Below are positions 15,236 through 23,541 of a DNA stretch of 64,000 nt, piece after piece. Both the position numbers and the translations under genes were made by a program. Each line of letters begins with the position of its first letter. Position 1 is the stretch's first letter. The notes beneath the pieces were generated by a model, which was not told the DNA's origin, searched no databases, and saw nothing but the letters and a program-made list of their open reading frames with translations. This stretch comes from Kitasatospora aureofaciens. GTDB lineage: Bacteria > Actinomycetota > Actinomycetes > Streptomycetales > Streptomycetaceae. Location of the stretch: positions 18,527 through 82,526 of the forward strand of contig NZ_JAHTKP010000033.1 in assembly GCF_019192735.1 (NCBI RefSeq). Reading direction: 5' to 3'.

Positions 15236-16075
15236 ATGACACACGGGGTGGGCGCGCGGGCGCTGTACGAGGCGCTGATGGACTACGAGGGGGCGGCGCT
15301 GTACGAGGCGGTCGTCGCGCCGTGGCTAGACCGGGCCGTACGGGAGGGGTACGGCGAGCAGTTGGCCACGGCCGCTCGGTACCGCTCCTGGTGGGACGAG
15401 CCCGGCGGGACCGAACTCCACTGGGAGCTCTACGCGTTGAGCCGGGTCAGCGACTACCTCCTGCCCGACGGTTCCCCGCCACACGAGTACCTCCGCCTCT
15501 TCACGGCGCTCGGCATGACCCCCGTCGCATACGACGATGCCTTCGACCCGTTCCACCACGAGATCGCCGAAGTCGAGCAGGCCGAGGACCCGCACACGCC
15601 GATCGAGCTGGCCGAGGTCCGCTGGCCCGGCCTGATGCTCGGCGAGTTGCTCTTCAGCCGGGCGGGCGTGCGGGTCCGTGCCGGCGCCGCGCACGCCGAG
15701 CGCGGGGTCGCGGACTGCTCGCCGCTGTTCTGGACGTTCCGCCGCCGGCACCGCCCGACCGTCGACCTCTCGCACGGCTGGGGCTCCAACTCCCAGTGGC
15801 GCACCGAACTCCGTCTCGACTACCGCACCCCGACCGGCGACCACCTCAACGTCGCCGACACCGGCGCGATCGACGGCCGCCCCGACCTCAGCCCGGAGCA
15901 CCCGGAGAACCTCGGCTCCGACGAACGCCTGCTCACCCCCGCCGAGCGCCGCGAACTCCTGTGCCACCGCTGCCTGTTGCGCACCCCCGAGGCCGCCGAT
16001 GCACTGGCCGGGTCCCCGGGATGGGAGCGGAACCTGTTCCCCTTCGAGTGGCGGCTCCCCACTGCCGAACATTGA
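15236..16075 (+). CDS. Hypothetical protein
   Basis: A 279-residue soluble protein I do not recognise. It has no signal peptide or membrane span. Visible marks are an aromatic, acidic N-terminal half (RYRSWWDEPGGTELHWELYALSRVSDYLLPDG), a WGSNSQWRTELRLDYRTPTGDHLNV segment near 185-210, and a CHRCLLRTPEAADALAGSPGWERNLFPFEW end. The codon use is like its neighbours. There is no ribosome site; a TAGCCT hexamer (15224-15229) lies 6 nt before the ATG, so a leaderless transcript is likely. It stands alone between the repeat array and the convergent kinase gene. Confidence 0.75.
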   Translation: MTHGVGARALYEALMDYEGAALYEAVVAPWLDRAVREGYGEQLATAARYRSWWDEPGGTELHWELYALSRVSDYLLPDGSPPHEYLRLFTALGMTPVAYDDAFDPFHHEIAEVEQAEDPHTPIELAEVRWPGLMLGELLFSRAGVRVRAGAAHAERGVADCSPLFWTFRRRHRPTVDLSHGWGSNSQWRTELRLDYRTPTGDHLNVADTGAIDGRPDLSPEHPENLGSDERLLTPAERRELLCHRCLLRTPEAADALAGSPGWERNLFPFEWRLPTAEH

Positions 16076-16108
16076 GCCCGTGCACGCGCCCAAAACCGGG
16101 CATCCCGT

Positions 16109-17008
16109 CTACGCGCCCCGAGCCTGGTCGGCCAGGACCTCGCTGATCACGTGCCGGGCGATGGCCGCCATGACCGGGTTGGTGTCCCGGTAGTAGTCCA
16201 GCTCCATCAGTGCCACCGACAGCGCCCAGCCGCGCCCGCGCGCCCAGGCCGCGTCGTCGGCGCCGACAGCGGAGTGGAACACGCCCCGCACATCGGCGGG
16301 CAGGACGTACCAGGCGGCGATCAGGTCGACGGCCGGATCCCCCAGCCCCACGCAGCCGAAGTCGATGACCGCGCTGAGCCGCCCCTCGGACACCAGGAGG
16401 TTCCCGGGCTGGAGGTCCGAGTGGATCCAGACCGCCGGTCCGGGGCGGCCGGGAGCGCGCAGGGCCGTGTCCCAGGCCGCGGTGACGTGCCCGGCATCGA
16501 TGACGCCCCGGAGTGCGGCGATCGCCGCCCGCGTGGCACCGTCCCGCGCTGCCAGGGGTTCGCTGCGGTAAGCCGCCGGTCCGCCCGCCGGGTCGACACG
16601 GTTCAGAGCGTTCACGAAGGACGCCAAGTCGCAGGCGAGCAGCACCGGTTCGTCGATCCGCCCGACGGCCGGGTTCGCGCCGTCGAGCCACTCGAAGACC
16701 GACCAGGGCCACGGGTAGCCCTCAACCGGCTTCCCCAGGCCCAACGGTGTGGGGACGGCGACAGGGAGCGACGGCGCAAGGCGCGGCAGCCACACATGCT
16801 CCTTCGTGATGTCCTCGGCCGCCGCCGCCATGCGCGGAAGACGGACCACCATGTCGCCACCCAGCCGGTACATGGCGTTACTGGTGCCCGCAGAGTCGAC
16901 CAACTCAACGGACAGCCCCGCCCATTGGGGGAACTGTGCCGCGATCAGCCGACGGACGAGCCCACCGTCGATGTCCACCTCACCGACGTGCATCTTGGCC
17001 ACACCCAT
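16109..17008 (-). CDS. Aminoglycoside phosphotransferase (APH)-family kinase
   Basis: A 299-residue kinase-like protein. The catalytic loop with Brenner motif is WIHSDLQPGNLLV (about 205-217) and the metal-binding Asp is in AVIDFGCVGLGDPAVDL; the N-lobe has SAGTSNAMYRLGGDMVVRLPR, where the nucleotide loop lies. The family phosphorylates aminoglycosides, macrolides or small metabolites; assignment to resistance is not warranted. The ATG at 17008 follows GGGGGGA at 4 nt and shares one base with the stop of the upstream alpha/beta hydrolase (TGATG), implying coupled translation of the two proteins. Confidence 0.85.
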   Translation of the reverse strand: MGVAKMHVGEVDIDGGLVRRLIAAQFPQWAGLSVELVDSAGTSNAMYRLGGDMVVRLPRMAAAAEDITKEHVWLPRLAPSLPVAVPTPLGLGKPVEGYPWPWSVFEWLDGANPAVGRIDEPVLLACDLASFVNALNRVDPAGGPAAYRSEPLAARDGATRAAIAALRGVIDAGHVTAAWDTALRAPGRPGPAVWIHSDLQPGNLLVSEGRLSAVIDFGCVGLGDPAVDLIAAWYVLPADVRGVFHSAVGADDAAWARGRGWALSVALMELDYYRDTNPVMAAIARHVISEVLADQARGA

Positions 17009-17856
17009 CAAATCCCCCCGCTCAGGAACGCCCCGACCACCGCCACGAACCGCTCGGCATCGTCGAGCCACGGAAAGTGCCCGGCCCCCGCCTGGACCGC
17101 GAACTCGGCCCGCGGGAACAGCTCGGCCAGTTCCGCCATCGCCGGCACCGGCGAGTTCAGGTCGAACTCGCCTGCCAGGACCAGCACTTCACCGTCCAGC
17201 CGCGCCAGCCCCGCCCGCGTCGCCGCCGGGTCGTACGCACCCTCCGCGCCGTACGCCGCCGCGGCCTCACCGTTGCGCTGCGTGCTCTCCGCCGCCTTGT
17301 GGGAGCGCGCCGCATCGCCCCAACGGCCGTACACGAACGGTGTGATGGCCGACCAGTCCGCCGCGGTCGCACGGCCGGCGACGATCGACTCCAGCGCCGC
17401 GAACGCCTCCGCGAACCACGGCTCGTCCTTGCGCAGCAGCGCCGCCTCACGCCGCACCTCCCCGGGCACGGCAATGCCGACGCCCAGCGGGCTCGGCGTG
17501 ATCAGCACGAGCCGGCCAATCCGGTCCGAGTACCGCTCGGCGTACCGGAGGGCGAGGTTGGCACCGGCGCAGTGCGCGAGGAGGTCGAGCCGCTCCAGGC
17601 CCAGCACCAGCCGCAGCGCCTCGACGTCGTCCACCTGCCGGTCGCAGCGGTACGAACCGGGGTCGGCCGGGACGGCCGAGCTGCCGGTGCCGCGCAGGTC
17701 CAGCCGCACGACCTGCCGATATTGAGCAAGGCCCCCGAGATCACCCAGGTAGGCGGAATCCTGCATCGGGCCGCCGGCCAGGCACACCAGAGGAGCGCCG
17801 TCGCCGGAGAGGTGGTAGGTCAGTCGGGTGCTGTCGTGCGCGGGGAACGTAGGCAT
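17008..17856 (-). CDS. Alpha/beta hydrolase with cysteine at the nucleophile position
   Basis: A 282-residue alpha/beta hydrolase of the proline-iminopeptidase type. Oxyanion region PLVCLAGGP, then VVRLDLRGTGSS, the nucleophile elbow LLAHCAGANLALRYAE, the acid loop LAGEFDLNSP and the histidine loop GAGHFPWLDD are all in place. The elbow has Cys (codon TGC) where Ser is usual; cysteine nucleophiles occur in dienelactone hydrolases. Substrate is unknown. It is the first gene of a two-gene unit with the APH-like kinase, whose start overlaps this stop. Confidence 0.85.
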   Translation of the reverse strand: MPTFPAHDSTRLTYHLSGDGAPLVCLAGGPMQDSAYLGDLGGLAQYRQVVRLDLRGTGSSAVPADPGSYRCDRQVDDVEALRLVLGLERLDLLAHCAGANLALRYAERYSDRIGRLVLITPSPLGVGIAVPGEVRREAALLRKDEPWFAEAFAALESIVAGRATAADWSAITPFVYGRWGDAARSHKAAESTQRNGEAAAAYGAEGAYDPAATRAGLARLDGEVLVLAGEFDLNSPVPAMAELAELFPRAEFAVQAGAGHFPWLDDAERFVAVVGAFLSGGI

Positions 17857-17951
17857 GGGGGACGACCCTGCCAGCGCGCCCCGGCCCCCGCAACCGAAAA
17901 ACACAGGCCCACAGCCGAAGACACGGGCCCTCAGCCGAAGAGCCGACCGCG

Positions 17952-18353
17952 TCACTCCCGGACGGCCAGGTCCTGACTCCCCACCACCTTCAGCAGCCGC
18001 AGCGCCGAGTGCGAGGGCGTGCCGGGCGCCGCCGTGTACAGGATGATCCACTGATCGCGCTGCGGGTCGTGCAGCGCCTCGCAGTCGAGGTCGAGCGGGC
18101 CCACCACCGGGTGGAGGATGCGCTTGTGGTTCGAGCGGCGCACCGCGACGTCCTGCTGCGCCCAGAGCTCGCGGAACTCGGCGCTGGCCGCCAGCAGGCG
18201 GTCGACCAAGCCGCGCACGCCGCTGTCGGCGGGGTACCGGGCCGCCGCCGCCCGCAGGTCCGCGACCGCCCCGCGGGCGAAGCGCCGGAGGCCGGCGGGG
18301 TCGTGCCGCGCTCGGGCGTCCGGGTCGGTGAAGAACCGCTCCACCCGGAGGGC
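17952..18353 (-). pseudogene. C-terminal remnant of an XRE/MmyB-type regulator
   Basis: From 18353 leftwards the frame encodes 133 residues matching the MmyB-like ligand-binding domain that follows a helix-turn-helix in many actinobacterial regulators: RVERFFTDPDARARH, RRFARGAVADLRAAAARYPAD, SAEFRELWAQQDVAVRRS, KRILHPVVGPLDLDCEALHDP and LYTAAPGTPSHSALRLLKVVG. The domain is nearly complete, but the DNA-binding half is missing: its place is taken by the end of the HAD gene, whose stop is at 18359-18361. No start codon with ribosome site is present. It is best read as a gene decapitated by a deletion or rearrangement. Confidence 0.75.
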
Positions 18354-18358
18354 GGCAC

Positions 18359-19030
18359 CTACCCCTGGTGACCGCCCCCCTGGTATCCGACGATGAGCTC
18401 GGGCAGCCGCCGCATGTCGTCGAAGACGACGGTGCCCGGCCCCGCCAGCCGCTCCGCCGGGGTGAGCCCGCCCGCGTAGCCGAGCGCGCGCATCCCGGCG
18501 GCGCGGGCAGCCTGAACTCCGGGCAGGCTGTCCTCGACGACGACGCACGCGGACGGGTCGACGCCCATCGTGCGGGCGGCGTGCAGGAAGAGGTCGGGCG
18601 CGGGCTTGCCGCGCCCGACCTCGGTGGCGCTGAAGATCCGGCCGGCGAAGTGGTCGTAGAGGCCGGTACGGCCGAGCGTGTGGCGCATCTTCTCGTGCGA
18701 GCCGCTGGACGCGACGCAGGTAGGCAGGGTGATCGCGGCAAGCGCCTCGGGCAGCCCATCGACCGGCGTCAACTCGGCGTCAACGGCCTCGGCATGGAGC
18801 TCGACGAAGCGCTTGCCCCACAGGTCGGCGGTCGCGGCGCCCAGCCGCTCGGCGACCGCGGCGTGGTTGGACGCCTCGGAGCGGCCGATGAACCGCTCGA
18901 CCACCTCGGCCTCCGTCAGCGGCCAGCCCAGCTCCGCGCCCAGCCGCACCTGGATGCGGGCGGCGATGACCTCGCTGTCCACGAGGACGCCGTCGCAGTC
19001 GAATATCACCAGCTCAATCGGCTTGATCAT
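18359..19030 (-). CDS. HAD-superfamily phosphatase (beta-phosphoglucomutase/PGP-like)
   Basis: A 223-residue HAD hydrolase of subfamily IA: motif I VIFDCDGVLVDSE (residues 8-20), motif II CVASSGS, motif III GKPAPDLFLHAA and motif IV CVVVEDSLPGVQAARAAGM. The cap is the small helical C1 type found in phosphoglycolate phosphatases and hexose-phosphate phosphatases. The substrate is not predictable. Its ATG overlaps the stop of the S1-domain gene upstream (ATGA), so the two are co-translated. It ends directly against the MmyB remnant. Confidence 0.88.
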   Translation of the reverse strand: MIKPIELVIFDCDGVLVDSEVIAARIQVRLGAELGWPLTEAEVVERFIGRSEASNHAAVAERLGAATADLWGKRFVELHAEAVDAELTPVDGLPEALAAITLPTCVASSGSHEKMRHTLGRTGLYDHFAGRIFSATEVGRGKPAPDLFLHAARTMGVDPSACVVVEDSLPGVQAARAAGMRALGYAGGLTPAERLAGPGTVVFDDMRRLPELIVGYQGGGHQG

Positions 19031-20523
19031 CCGGGCAGCTTAGCCGAATCCGCTTCCGGTACAGGCCGCAACAGGATCCGGCGCCGTTCGAGGTCCAACT
19101 CCTCCAGGAAGACCGCGAGTTCGTCGCCCACGACGACCGGAAGCCCGGGCAGCTCCGCGAGGTCGTCGGCGTGGACGAGACCGCTCAGCTCCGCCCCGAC
19201 GCTGTTCGGGAGGTCCACGAACACGCCGAACGGCACCACCATCGACACAACTCCCGTGAATGTCCGCCCGATTGGCCCGGTGGCGGCGAAGAGCCGCCAC
19301 GGGTCGGGGTGCAGGGCCTTCATCGACAGGTTGACCTGCTCCCAGCCGAATTCGACGCTCAGCACCTCCGCCTCGATCTCCCGGCCGACCGGCGCGACGT
19401 CGTCCGCCGAATCGGAGCGACTCCAGGACATCTCGGGAAGACGCAGGAAGCCGACGTGCCGCCCGATGTCGCCGTCCAGCCCCGGGCCCAGGCGCACGTC
19501 CACGTCCAGATCCACGTACACGCCGACGTCGTGCAGGCCCGTCGCGACCACGCCGCGCACCCGGTCGCCGTCCCGCAACGAGCCCAGCAGCGTGCGCAGT
19601 TGCTCGGCCCGGGTCGGCTGGACCCGCCAGCGGGTGCGCAACACTCCGTCACCGTCCGGGACTTCGGCGGCGAGCAGCGGTCGACGGTCGGCAGGCTCCA
19701 CCGGGATCAGGGCAGCCCGCCCCTTCCGTACCTCCGTGCGGCGTTCGACGATCTTCGCCGGGAAGGCGTCGGCGAGCTGCGGCTCCTCGACCAGCAGCGC
19801 GACCCGCTCCCGCCGCTCGATCGCGGCCCGGACGGCGTCGGTGTCCGCCGAGAGGTCCGGCCACACGGCGAGCCGCGCCCGAGGCGTCAGCTTCGCGCGC
19901 ACGGCGGGAACGTCCCCGGCGGAGGCCAGGGCGTACCAGCGGTAGCCGTTGCGGACGTACTGCTCCTCCAGCAGCACCCCGCCCCGCTCCGCCGCCCCCT
20001 CGCCGACCTCCGCCCAGAACGCGTCATCGGCGGGACGGGCGACGGCCGTCTCGTCCAACTCCGGTGCGTACGGGGAGGATTCGACGTCCGCGACGACGAG
20101 CCCCAGGGCCCGCGCCCGCTCGGCGGCGACGGCGGTGTCCACAGGAGCCCCACCGACGTAGATCTCCCCTTCGTCGCCGACGTGCAGGAAGAACCCGCCG
20201 CCGCCGCTCAGCCGACACCACGCCCCGTGCCGCAGCACCATCGCCCGCAGCAGCCCAAGCCCGGTGCCCAGTGACACCTCGGCGCCGTCGTGGAAGCCGC
20301 GGTGACGGTGGTCGAACAGGCCGTGCAGGCCGTTCCCGGTCACGCAGACCCGGTGAGAGAAGGAGAAGAAGCCGTTCAGCGCAGGATTGTCGATCATCAG
20401 CCGCTCGACCCCGGCGTCGAGCGCGAAACCCGCGACGGCCGCCACGCAGGCTTCCGCATGGCTCTCGCGGGAGTTGTGGTCGAACGACCCGCTCAGCCGG
20501 TAGACGGGACGGCGGCGCGCCAT
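19027..20523 (-). CDS. S1 RNA-binding domain protein
   Basis: A 498-residue protein. Two OB-fold S1-like modules are visible in the C-terminal half: one about 313-400 (LRDGDRVRGVVATGLHDVGVYVDLDVDV), one about 412-490 (IGRTFTGVVSMVVPFGVFVDLPN, with LSGLVHADDLAELPG). S1 domains bind single-stranded RNA. The N-terminal 300 residues, beginning VYRLSGSFDHNSRESHAEA, I do not recognise; part (GAWCRLSGGGGFFLHVGDEGEIYVGG) looks like a compact beta domain. Start ATG at 20523. It is translationally coupled to a HAD phosphatase. A role in RNA or translation control is inference only. Confidence 0.8.
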   Translation of the reverse strand: MARRRPVYRLSGSFDHNSRESHAEACVAAVAGFALDAGVERLMIDNPALNGFFSFSHRVCVTGNGLHGLFDHRHRGFHDGAEVSLGTGLGLLRAMVLRHGAWCRLSGGGGFFLHVGDEGEIYVGGAPVDTAVAAERARALGLVVADVESSPYAPELDETAVARPADDAFWAEVGEGAAERGGVLLEEQYVRNGYRWYALASAGDVPAVRAKLTPRARLAVWPDLSADTDAVRAAIERRERVALLVEEPQLADAFPAKIVERRTEVRKGRAALIPVEPADRRPLLAAEVPDGDGVLRTRWRVQPTRAEQLRTLLGSLRDGDRVRGVVATGLHDVGVYVDLDVDVRLGPGLDGDIGRHVGFLRLPEMSWSRSDSADDVAPVGREIEAEVLSVEFGWEQVNLSMKALHPDPWRLFAATGPIGRTFTGVVSMVVPFGVFVDLPNSVGAELSGLVHADDLAELPGLPVVVGDELAVFLEELDLERRRILLRPVPEADSAKLPG

Positions 20524-20659
20524 GTCAGCGCCCGGCGCGGCTCGAAGGCGCCCCAAGGGCCGGTCGCGGGTGGACAGATGATGTCAGCATGCCGCGCAGT
20601 CTAGCCCCCGGACTCAACAGGGCCAGACTGCGCGGCAAGCAGCAGCAAGCAGCCGAAGG

Positions 20660-22207
20660 TCAGCCGGTCTGGATCGAGGTGTCGTCGATCACGAAGCTCG
20701 TCTGCAGCGAGGCGTCCTCGGTGCCGGTGAACTTCAGCGTGACGCTCTGGCCCGCGTAGGCCGAGAGATCGAAGGTCCGCTGCTGGTAACCGGCCGCGGC
20801 GTCCACGTTGGAGTACGTCTTCAGCGTGGTCCCGTTCACCGACACGGTCAGCTTGTCGTACGGCGTCGTGCCCGTCTCGGCCGTGTCGACGTGCAGCCAG
20901 AAGCTCAGCGTCGCCTTGCAGCCCGCCGGGATCGTCACCGTCTGCGACAGCGTGTCCGTGTGCGCCGACCCGTACCCGTCCAGCCACGCCTTCCAGCTAC
21001 CGCTGTGCGCCGCCTGCGACGCACTGTTGTCGATCACACCCGACGACGCCGTCCACGGCGCCGCCGAACCCGTCTCGAAACCCGGGTTGCCCAGCAGCTG
21101 CGCCGGCGTGCACGAGCCACCCGCGCCCTGCACCGCCCAGTTGAAGCTGACAGTGGCCGTCCTGCCCGCCGCGTCGGTGACCGTCACCGTCACGGGGTAC
21201 GTCCCGACGGCGCTCGCCGAGCCCGAGATCAGGCCGGTCGAGGAGTTGATCGACAGCCCGGCCGGCAGGCCGGTGGCGGCGTACGACAGCGGCGCGGTGC
21301 CGCCCGACGCCTGGATCTGCAGGTTCACCGAGCCGCCCGCCGGGGTGGACTGGTCACCCGGGCTGCTCACCGACACGGCGCCGCTGCCGGCCGGCTTGGT
21401 GAGCAGGCAGCCACTGACGTTGAGGTCGATGACCCGCCCGTTGCCGAGGCAGGTGGTGAACCAGTAGGTCTCCTCACCGTAACTCTGGCCCTTGGTGGCC
21501 GTGGTGGTGCCGTCGGCGGCGACCTCGCACGGGTTGTTGAGGGTGCACATCTGGCCGTCGTCGTTGCCGGTGTTGTTGATGCCGACGATCCGCCCGCTCG
21601 CGGAGTCGACGATCGGCGAGCCGGAGGTCCCGTGCGTGGTGTTGCAGCCGGCGCTGTAGCGCAACGAGTCGTGCCAGGTCCACTGGTCCTCGCGCAGGGT
21701 GGGCACGAAGCCGTTGACCGAGCAGTTCCAGACCTGCTTCCAGTACGACGAGGGTATGTACATCGCCGCGCCGTCGGTCGGATGTCCGTCGTTGATCGTC
21801 AGCGCGGTGACGCCGTAACGGCTGCTGATCGAGCCGTAGGTGTCGGTGAGTCGGTAGAGCGCGACGTCGGTGCCGGTCATCGTCGCGTAGAGCACCTGGT
21901 CGGCCTGGACGGTGCCGAGGCTGTTCCCGGCGCCGTCGAGCAGGGTGCCGCTGCGGCCGGCGGCGACGTTCTGGATGACCTCGCCGGCGTTCGGCATGGT
22001 GGGCAGGCAGTGGCCGTTGGTGAGCATGAGGGCCCGGTCGCCGTCCACGGAGGTGGGGTAACGGACCAGCGAGGCCGAGCAGTTGCTGAGGGCGATGGTG
22101 GCCGTGAGGTCACTGGCCTGGACCGCGTGCGCGGGGGCCGCGGCGAGGGTCAGCCCGCCTGCGACGACCGCGCCCGCACCTGCCACCGCGACAAGTCTCC
22201 TGAACAT
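20660..22207 (-). CDS. Secreted trypsin-like serine protease with Ig-like and C-terminal domains
   Basis: A 515-residue exported protein. A signal peptide ends at AHA-VQ (residue 28). The chymotrypsin fold follows with His in LTNGHC, Asp in GTDVALYRL and Ser in HGTSGSPIV; the cysteines around them suggest disulphides. A putative Ig domain (He_PIG type) begins around residue 285, with ATGLPAGLSINSSTGLISG as signature. The last 130 residues (NPGFETGSAAPWTASSG) resemble carbohydrate-binding-like modules that attach enzymes to polymers. ATG 22207 follows AAGGAGA. Its promoter region holds the helically phased repeats at 22306-22413. Confidence 0.88.
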   Translation of the reverse strand: MFRRLVAVAGAGAVVAGGLTLAAAPAHAVQASDLTATIALSNCSASLVRYPTSVDGDRALMLTNGHCLPTMPNAGEVIQNVAAGRSGTLLDGAGNSLGTVQADQVLYATMTGTDVALYRLTDTYGSISSRYGVTALTINDGHPTDGAAMYIPSSYWKQVWNCSVNGFVPTLREDQWTWHDSLRYSAGCNTTHGTSGSPIVDSASGRIVGINNTGNDDGQMCTLNNPCEVAADGTTTATKGQSYGEETYWFTTCLGNGRVIDLNVSGCLLTKPAGSGAVSVSSPGDQSTPAGGSVNLQIQASGGTAPLSYAATGLPAGLSINSSTGLISGSASAVGTYPVTVTVTDAAGRTATVSFNWAVQGAGGSCTPAQLLGNPGFETGSAAPWTASSGVIDNSASQAAHSGSWKAWLDGYGSAHTDTLSQTVTIPAGCKATLSFWLHVDTAETGTTPYDKLTVSVNGTTLKTYSNVDAAAGYQQRTFDLSAYAGQSVTLKFTGTEDASLQTSFVIDDTSIQTG

Positions 22208-22305
22208 GGCTCTCCTTGTGGGGGATCGCGGGCTCCCCGACCGGTCGCCGAGACCCGCGCCGCACGAAAGTGCCATGGCCACTTCAAGCGGTCAACCGTC
22301 CTGAC

Positions 22306-22413
22306 CGAAACCGGTACTGAAACCGGCCAAACGATCGATCAATGATCGACCAAAAGACCGGTCGAAAGATTCGGACGAGAGATCGGTCGAAAGATCGGCC
22401 AATGATCGATCAA
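22306..22413. repeat. Helically phased repeats (GATCGRYCAA, 11-13 bp period)
   Basis: Seven related decamers begin at 22333, 22344, 22356, 22368, 22381, 22393 and 22404: GATCGATCAA, GATCGACCAA, GACCGGTCGA, GATTCGGACG, GATCGGTCGA, GATCGGCCAA and GATCGATCAA. Before them GAAACCGG occurs twice, 12 bp apart (22308, 22320). The period is about one turn of DNA, so one face carries all sites, in the space between the protease start (22207) and the lipoprotein stop (22419). Such phasing suggests multimeric protein binding or bending. Confidence 0.8.
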
Positions 22414-22418
22414 AACCG

Positions 22419-23360
22419 CTACGGCTGCGGGAAGTTCTTCGCGTCCACGTCGTCCGTCTTCGCATTGCCGCCGACGGTGGGCTGCAGGGTGATCGACCAC
22501 GAGGTGTAGGTGCGGCCGGTCTCGAACGCGAGCGTGTCCTGGAACTTGCTGAACCGGCAGCTCTGGGTGAACGCCTTCGCGCCCCCGTCCCAGTCCACCC
22601 CGCCGGAGAAGAACACGTCGTACGTGCCGTCCTCGACGCCCTCGATGCTGGCCTTCTGCCCCTTGGCGACGAACACCGAGTGCACGGACTTGCCGTCCAT
22701 CGCGAGCGAGACCACCGCGTCGGAACTGCCTCCGTTGTCGACCTTGAACACGCCGTGCCCGTGCAGCCGGCCCTCGCGGACCATGGTGCCGTTCTCCAGC
22801 GAGCGGGTCTGCAGCGGCGGGATCTGCGGGACGGCGAAGGTGGTCGGGTAGCCGGCCGCCGTCAGCTTCGACAGGGCGGCGGAGGCCGCCTTGAGGCCCT
22901 GGGTCTGGCCGAACTCCGAGAGGGCGGAGCTCAGCGCGCAAACGTTCTTCCGCTTGATGTCGCTGCGGACCTTCGTCATATCGGTGGAGACCTGGCCGAG
23001 CGCCGTCACCAGCTCGGTCTGCGCGGCCGTGACCTCGGCCGGCTGGTCGGCCCGGCGCAGGCCGGTGCCGGCGCTGGTCGCGCTGGTGCCGATCTCGCCG
23101 AGCACGGTGTCGAAGTCGGTCAGGTTGTTGACCACGGTGACCTTCGCGAGCGCGGTGTTGACCGGGCCCACGTACCGGGTGAGCACCGGGCCGTACGGCG
23201 ACGGGGTCGGCGTCGGGGTGGCCGTGCGGGCCGGCGCGGGCAGCGCGGTGAGCGTGCCGGCCGGCTCCGACGAAGCGGTGCCGCCCCCGCCGCCGCTGGA
23301 ACAGGCCGCGAGAAGCAGCGCGGTGCCGACGGCCAGACCGGCCTTGGTGATGAACCTCAT
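22419..23360 (-). CDS. Hypothetical lipoprotein
   Basis: A 313-residue secreted lipoprotein: signal peptide with lipobox LLLAAC (Cys20), then a Gly/Ser and Thr/Pro linker (SSGGGGGTASS, TATPTPTPSPYG) to about residue 55. The folded part starts at LTRYVGPVNTALAKVTVVNN with a helical region to about 160 and a beta-rich end (GHGVFKVDNGGSSDAVVSLAMDGKSVHSVFVAKG). I do not recognise the fold by name, though the terminal region resembles beta-sandwich domains of Streptomyces lipoproteins. Two cysteines could form a disulphide. Start ATG 23360. Confidence 0.8.
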   Translation of the reverse strand: MRFITKAGLAVGTALLLAACSSGGGGGTASSEPAGTLTALPAPARTATPTPTPSPYGPVLTRYVGPVNTALAKVTVVNNLTDFDTVLGEIGTSATSAGTGLRRADQPAEVTAAQTELVTALGQVSTDMTKVRSDIKRKNVCALSSALSEFGQTQGLKAASAALSKLTAAGYPTTFAVPQIPPLQTRSLENGTMVREGRLHGHGVFKVDNGGSSDAVVSLAMDGKSVHSVFVAKGQKASIEGVEDGTYDVFFSGGVDWDGGAKAFTQSCRFSKFQDTLAFETGRTYTSWSITLQPTVGGNAKTDDVDAKNFPQP

Positions 23361-23541
23361 GAACCCCGCCCCCGTGACTTCCCCGGCACACAGCGTGCCC
23401 CTGCCCCGCCTGACATGGTCCCGAGCACGCGCCCCATGGTCAACAGGGCGCACAGCAGGCGCACGGAATCACAGAAGGGGCGCGTAGGTAGCGCGGAAGG
23501 GGCGCACGGAGAGCCCGCGCCGGTCACCTAAGATCGGGCTC

